Shown: positions 45,499 through 49,061 of the stretch, one piece after another
Layout: every line of letters begins with the position of its first letter
How positions within the stretch are numbered: position 1 is the first letter of the stretch
Assembly (NCBI GenBank): GCA_017639935.1
Contig: JAGFWP010000007.1
Span: 1 to 49,061 of the forward strand
Direction: 5' to 3'
Source of the DNA: Pelagibacteraceae bacterium
GTDB taxonomy: Bacteria; Pseudomonadota; Alphaproteobacteria; HIMB59; GCA-002718135
Length of the DNA: 49,061 nucleotides
Position numbers and translations under genes: made by a program
The notes under the pieces: model-generated
What the model was told of the DNA's origin: nothing
What the model saw: only the letters and a program-made list of their open reading frames with translations
Databases searched by the model: none

Positions 45499-46818
45499 AT
45501 GAAAAAAAAAATATTTTATTCAATAATTATTTTTTTAATTAGTTTTAAATTGCATTCTCTCGAAGTTACTTTAACTCAAGGAACTATTAAACCCACCCCA
45601 ATTGCGGTTACTAATTTTTATTCAAAAGATGACAAAGAAGTAAAAATTGGAAAAAATATTTCCATGGTGATTTCAGATAATTTAGAGCGATCAGGTTTAT
45701 TTAAGCCAATAGAAAAAAAGGCTTTTATTCAAGATGAAGAATCTTTATCCAATCAGCCTCGATTTGAAGATTGGAAAATTATTAAAGCGCAGCATTTAAT
45801 TGCTGGAAAAATATATAAAAAAAATGAAAAAATTTCTGTTGAATTTAGATTGTATGATGTTTTTTCTCAAAAACAACTTTTAGGAAAAAAATATGAAACG
45901 TCTGAAAAAAATTGGCGAAGGGTCTCACATATTATATCAGATGCAATTTTTGAGAGAATAACTGGTGAAGGTGGTTATTTTGATACAAGAGTTGTTTATG
46001 TGGCCGAAACCGGACCGAAAGAAAGCAAACAAAAAAGATTAGCTATTATGGATCAAGATCAAGCCAATCACCGATTTTTGACAGACGGTTCTTACCTAGT
46101 TTTAACTCCAAGATTTTCTCCTAACTCCCAAAAGATAACTTATATGTCATATATGACGAGAAATTCTCCAAGAGTATATATCTTTGATATCGAAACTGGT
46201 CATCAAGAAATTGTAGGTGAATTTCCAGGTATGACATTTGCCCCACGTTTTTCTCCCGATGGAAAAAAAATAATTATGTCATATGCTGATCCAGATGTTG
46301 GAAATTCAGAAATTTATATTCTGGACCTTGTAACTAGAATTTCCAGCAGGATTACTAATAGTTCAGCTATTGATGTTTCAGCTAGTTTTTCACCTGATGG
46401 AAAGAAAATTGTTTTTAATTCTGATCGTAGTGGACGAAGACATTTGTATGTAGCAGAATCAGACGGAAAAAATTTAAAAAGAATTAGTAGAGAGAGAGGA
46501 AGTTATTATACTCCTGTATGGTCTCCAAGAGGAGATATGATAGCTTTTACAAAGCAAGAGGGAGGACAGTTTTATATCGGGGTGATGGAAACAGATGGAT
46601 CCAATGAAAGAATGATTGCAAAATCTTTTCATGTAGAAGGTCCAACTTGGGCCCCTAATGGCCGTTACTTGCTTTATTTTAAAGAAGAAAGAACAGCAGA
46701 AGACGGAAGTGGTGGAGAATCAAGCTTATATTCAATAGATTTAACAGGATATAACGAAAGAAAAATTATTACGCCACTTGGCGGTTCTGATCCAGCGTGG
46801 TCACCACTAATGCACTAA
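45499..46818 (+). CDS. tolB: Tol-Pal system beta-propeller protein TolB
   Basis: A 439-residue periplasmic protein with a signal peptide (about 1-20), an N-terminal alpha/beta domain (to about 165), and a six-bladed propeller marked by repeated FSPDGKKI-type units (e.g. RFSPNSQKI, RFSPDGKKI, SFSPDGKKI, WSPRGDMI, WAPNGRYL). It binds Pal and TolA, and the GSDPAWSPL ending is canonical. It starts 10 bp after tolA. Confidence 0.97.
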   Translation: MKKKIFYSIIIFLISFKLHSLEVTLTQGTIKPTPIAVTNFYSKDDKEVKIGKNISMVISDNLERSGLFKPIEKKAFIQDEESLSNQPRFEDWKIIKAQHLIAGKIYKKNEKISVEFRLYDVFSQKQLLGKKYETSEKNWRRVSHIISDAIFERITGEGGYFDTRVVYVAETGPKESKQKRLAIMDQDQANHRFLTDGSYLVLTPRFSPNSQKITYMSYMTRNSPRVYIFDIETGHQEIVGEFPGMTFAPRFSPDGKKIIMSYADPDVGNSEIYILDLVTRISSRITNSSAIDVSASFSPDGKKIVFNSDRSGRRHLYVAESDGKNLKRISRERGSYYTPVWSPRGDMIAFTKQEGGQFYIGVMETDGSNERMIAKSFHVEGPTWAPNGRYLLYFKEERTAEDGSGGESSLYSIDLTGYNERKIITPLGGSDPAWSPLMH

Positions 46819-46950
46819 CCTTGTTATTTTTTATTGCGGTTTAGTAGGCAATTTAGAAAAATATGTATGAAAAGATGAAAAAAATGATAATACACACAAT
46901 ACATTAAAAATTTTATAAAATTTACAAGGCATTAAGGGGAGATACATAAT
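46819..46950 (+). promoter_or_regulatory. tolB-pal spacer with strong ribosome site
   Basis: This 132 bp AT-rich spacer likely carries a separate pal promoter, since the rest of the tol cluster is tightly packed. A clear AAGGGGAG (46934-46941) lies 9 bases before the pal ATG and is the strongest ribosome site in the window. I see no convincing -35/-10 pair. Confidence 0.45.
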
Positions 46951-47475
46951 ATGTTTCACAAGATTTTATATACGTTTTTTTTGATATTGTTTGTTTCCGC
47001 TTGTTCGACAACATCAAAAGATACAGCAGATTCTTCCGGAAGCGGTTCTTCGGGCGTATTTAATTCTACTTCTACAACTAGTGAAGAAGAAACAGCCGCA
47101 GACTCAGGTGGCATAGAGCCAGGGTCACAGGAAGATTTGATAGTTAATGTCGGGGATAGAGTTTTCTTTGGTTATGATAGTGCAGAGCTTGACAGCGATG
47201 CTAAAGAATTGTTGCAAGCACAGGCTGCTTGGTTAAAACAGCACAATAAAGCATCAATTACAATTGAGGGACATTGTGATGAAAGAGGTACAAGAGAATA
47301 TAACTTAGCCCTTGGTGAGAGAAGAGCTCAAGCAGTAAAAAATTATTTAAATGGATTAGGAGTAGGCGTCTCTAGTATGAGTACAATAAGCTATGGTAAA
47401 GAGAGACCTGCTGTTGTTGGCTCAAATGATGATGCGTGGAGTCAAAACAGAAGATCTGTTACAAAAGTAAATTAA
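46951..47475 (+). CDS. pal: Peptidoglycan-associated lipoprotein Pal
   Basis: A 174-residue outer-membrane lipoprotein with lipobox VSAC (Cys18), a Ser/Thr/Gly-rich linker (about 20-60) and the OmpA-like domain (about 65-174). That domain has VFFGYDSAELDSDAKELL, ITIEGHCDERGTREYNLALG and the RRSVT tail. It binds peptidoglycan and is pulled by TolA/TolB. A strong ribosome site fits its high expression. It ends before a stable hairpin. Confidence 0.97.
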   Translation: MFHKILYTFFLILFVSACSTTSKDTADSSGSGSSGVFNSTSTTSEEETAADSGGIEPGSQEDLIVNVGDRVFFGYDSAELDSDAKELLQAQAAWLKQHNKASITIEGHCDERGTREYNLALGERRAQAVKNYLNGLGVGVSSMSTISYGKERPAVVGSNDDAWSQNRRSVTKVN

Positions 47476-47501
47476 TTTAAGCTCCTTTAATATACTTTAA
47501 T

Positions 47502-47532
47502 TGGCGCTACCGTTCTTTAGAAGGTGGCGCCA
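47502..47532 (+). terminator. Strong hairpin between pal and cpoB
   Basis: TGGCGCTACC pairs with GGTGGCGCCA through ten base pairs with one T:G wobble, and the loop GTTCTTTAGAA may pair further. No long T-run follows (TAATTTTG). It could terminate most pal transcripts or serve as an attenuator or RNA stabiliser, giving lower expression of the downstream cpoB. Confidence 0.65.
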
Positions 47533-47563
47533 TAATTTTGTCCTAAATTGAATATAGGCATTT

Positions 47564-48439
47564 GTGATGTTTAGATACGCATTAATTGTTTGTTTATTTC
47601 TTACTAATTTCTCCACATATGGAGAGGAAAGTCAGCGCTCTCTTAAGCAACAACTTGATAGACTTCAACGAGATGTAGATGATTTATCTAAGTTGGTTTA
47701 TCAAAAAAATATTCATAATGTTGAAAGCGAGAATAAAGCTGAATCTGAAAATTCTATGAACATTTCAGCCTTTGATATGAGAATTTATGATCTTGAAAAA
47801 GATATTAAAACGCTCAATTCAAATTTTGAAGAAGTTATATTTCAAATTGATGCACTGAAAAAACTATATGAGGAATTAAACATAAAGATAGACACTCACT
47901 TAATTGATAAAATTAAAGAAAGTGAAACGTCTGAAATTTCTTCAAATGAAATAAAAGATAACTCAGTAAGTGAAAATACTTTAGGAACATTAATAATCAA
48001 TTCTGAAGACTTATCTGATTCCACTGAAGGAAATCAGCCAGATAATAAAATTTTAGATTTAAGTCCCGATGAACAATTCCAGATAGCTTTTGATTTATTA
48101 AGATCTCAACAATTTGATCAAGCAAAAAAAGCTTTAGAAGAATTTATTGAAAACAATAGTGAAAATGAACTTGCAGGCTCATCTTATTACTGGTTGGGAG
48201 AAATTCATTTATTAAAAAAAAATTACCGCGAAGCAGCTCTCATATTTGCAGAAGGTTATCAAAAATATCCAACAAGTATCAAGTCTCCTGATAGTTTATA
48301 TAAATTGGCTGAGGCACTTTCAGAGATTGATAAAATTATTGACGCATGCAATACCCTTAAAAAATTTACAAAAGAATATATTAATCATAAATTAATTAAT
48401 AAAACTAATAATATGATTACAGAACTAGAATGTGAATAA
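47564..48439 (+). CDS. cpoB: Cell division coordinator CpoB (YbgF), Tol-Pal associated
   Basis: A 291-residue periplasmic protein with a signal peptide (about 1-19), an N-terminal coiled coil (about 20-130), a Ser/Glu-rich linker, and a C-terminal TPR region (about 165-285), including QFDQAKKALEEFIENNSEN and YYWLGEIHLLKKNYREAALIF. CpoB couples Tol-Pal to peptidoglycan synthesis at the septum. Its place after pal is canonical. The middle part is poorly conserved, as usual. Confidence 0.93.
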   Translation: MMFRYALIVCLFLTNFSTYGEESQRSLKQQLDRLQRDVDDLSKLVYQKNIHNVESENKAESENSMNISAFDMRIYDLEKDIKTLNSNFEEVIFQIDALKKLYEELNIKIDTHLIDKIKESETSEISSNEIKDNSVSENTLGTLIINSEDLSDSTEGNQPDNKILDLSPDEQFQIAFDLLRSQQFDQAKKALEEFIENNSENELAGSSYYWLGEIHLLKKNYREAALIFAEGYQKYPTSIKSPDSLYKLAEALSEIDKIIDACNTLKKFTKEYINHKLINKTNNMITELECE

Positions 48440-48447
48440 TCTGATTA

Positions 48448-49061
48448 ATGTCGATTATAGAAAAACACCTTTTCAAATCACTCAATCAAAAAAATTTATT
48501 TGAAACTAATCCTGTCATAGCAGTAGCCGTTTCGGGAGGACCAGATAGCATAGCTCTGGTATTTTTATTAAAAAAATGGATAATAAAAAAAAAAGGAAAA
48601 TTATTTGCATTAATTATTGACCATCAAATGAGAGAGAACTCTTTTGAAGAAGCTAATTTTGTAAAGAAATATTTAGGCAATAACAATATTAAAAGTTTAA
48701 TTTTAACAATCGCCAAAAAAAATGTCCTTAAAGGAAAGATGATTCAAGCAAGAGAAAATCGTTTTTTAAAAATTATAAATTATTGTAAAAAAAATAAAAT
48801 TTTACATATATTTATTGCTCATCATTGTGATGACAATGCTGAAACATTTATGTTAAGAAAAATTGCGGGTAGTAATTTTGAAGGTTTAAATTGTATGCAA
48901 GAGAAAACTATTTATAATGATGTTCAAGTTATAAGACCTTTGCTTAAATTTACAAAAAAACAAATATTAGATTACAACAAAAAAATGAATTTAGTTTATG
49001 TTAACGACCCAAGCAATGATGATGAAAAATATAGCAGAGTAGTGGTAAGAAATTTCATAAA
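48448..49061 (+). CDS. tilS: tRNA(Ile)-lysidine synthase TilS (partial, runs off the window)
   Basis: The open frame starts at ATG 48448, 8 bp after cpoB, and continues past the window edge; 204 codons are visible. The N-type ATP-pyrophosphatase P-loop SGGPDS lies at residues 29-34, followed by LIIDHQMRENS and IAHHCDDNAETFMLRK, both characteristic of TilS. It makes lysidine at the wobble base of the AUA-reading tRNA-Ile. In many proteobacteria it precedes ftsH, which would be expected just beyond this window. Confidence 0.95.
   Translation, partial: MSIIEKHLFKSLNQKNLFETNPVIAVAVSGGPDSIALVFLLKKWIIKKKGKLFALIIDHQMRENSFEEANFVKKYLGNNNIKSLILTIAKKNVLKGKMIQARENRFLKIINYCKKNKILHIFIAHHCDDNAETFMLRKIAGSNFEGLNCMQEKTIYNDVQVIRPLLKFTKKQILDYNKKMNLVYVNDPSNDDEKYSRVVVRNFI

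Overview
The window is a gene-dense, AT-rich chromosome segment that looks like a marine alphaproteobacterium with a small genome. This rests on several alphaproteobacterial family markers: TrcR (DUF1013), a DUF1192 protein, a C-minus type L31, bactofilin, an ABC-2 permease of the YadH type and a CIRCE-controlled groESL. Short intergenic gaps, frequent 1-14 bp gene overlaps and low GC fit a streamlined surface-ocean lineage such as AEGEAN-169/HIMB59-like or SAR11-like cells. The exact clade cannot be fixed from this window alone.

Layout. 1-1.3 kb: a tRNA-Arg(ACG) gene, then a small cassette with a TylF-type methyltransferase, bounded on the right by a degenerate direct copy of the 3' half of the tRNA. 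1.3-9.7 kb: a GT61-type glycosyltransferase, a SppA peptidase, groES-groEL under CIRCE, glutathione peroxidase, MscS channel, AI-2E family membrane protein, RecX and an ABC-2 permease. 9.7-15.2 kb: argD-argF-lipoprotein on the plus strand, facing an OmpA-like lipoprotein-apaG-trkH group on the minus strand.

15.4-33.9 kb is the metabolic core, devoted to one-carbon units from methylated amines. On the plus strand lie a DmdA/GcvT-family demethylase, a dimethylglycine/sarcosine dehydrogenase, etfB, etfA, ETF-quinone oxidoreductase and glpX. On the minus strand lie metF, fhs, soxB, soxD, soxA and soxG, with a nuclease gene overlapping the end. Together they can strip methyl groups from N-methylated glycines, load them on tetrahydrofolate, recover formate or ATP through Fhs, and send electrons to ubiquinone through ETF. 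The DmdA-like protein beside a MetF gene raises the possibility of a direct THF-dependent demethylation feeding 5-methyl-THF into this route. A dimethylglycine-forming step from glycine betaine is a candidate; no betaine-homocysteine methyltransferase or Rieske betaine demethylase is seen here.

34-40.1 kb: rpmG, trcR, DUF1192, rpmE, suhB, efp, a small conserved unknown, gap and tkt. 40.2-42.2 kb: zapA, 5-formyl-THF cyclo-ligase and ymdB. 42.2-49 kb: yebC followed directly by a 99-residue PD-(D/E)XK nuclease-like gene and then tolQ-tolR-tolA-tolB-pal-cpoB-tilS (tilS cut by the window end). In most proteobacteria ruvC-ruvA-ruvB-ybgC occupy the place of the small nuclease gene, so it is a candidate substitute Holliday-junction resolvase and, with the DmdA-like enzyme, one of the two most interesting items in the window.
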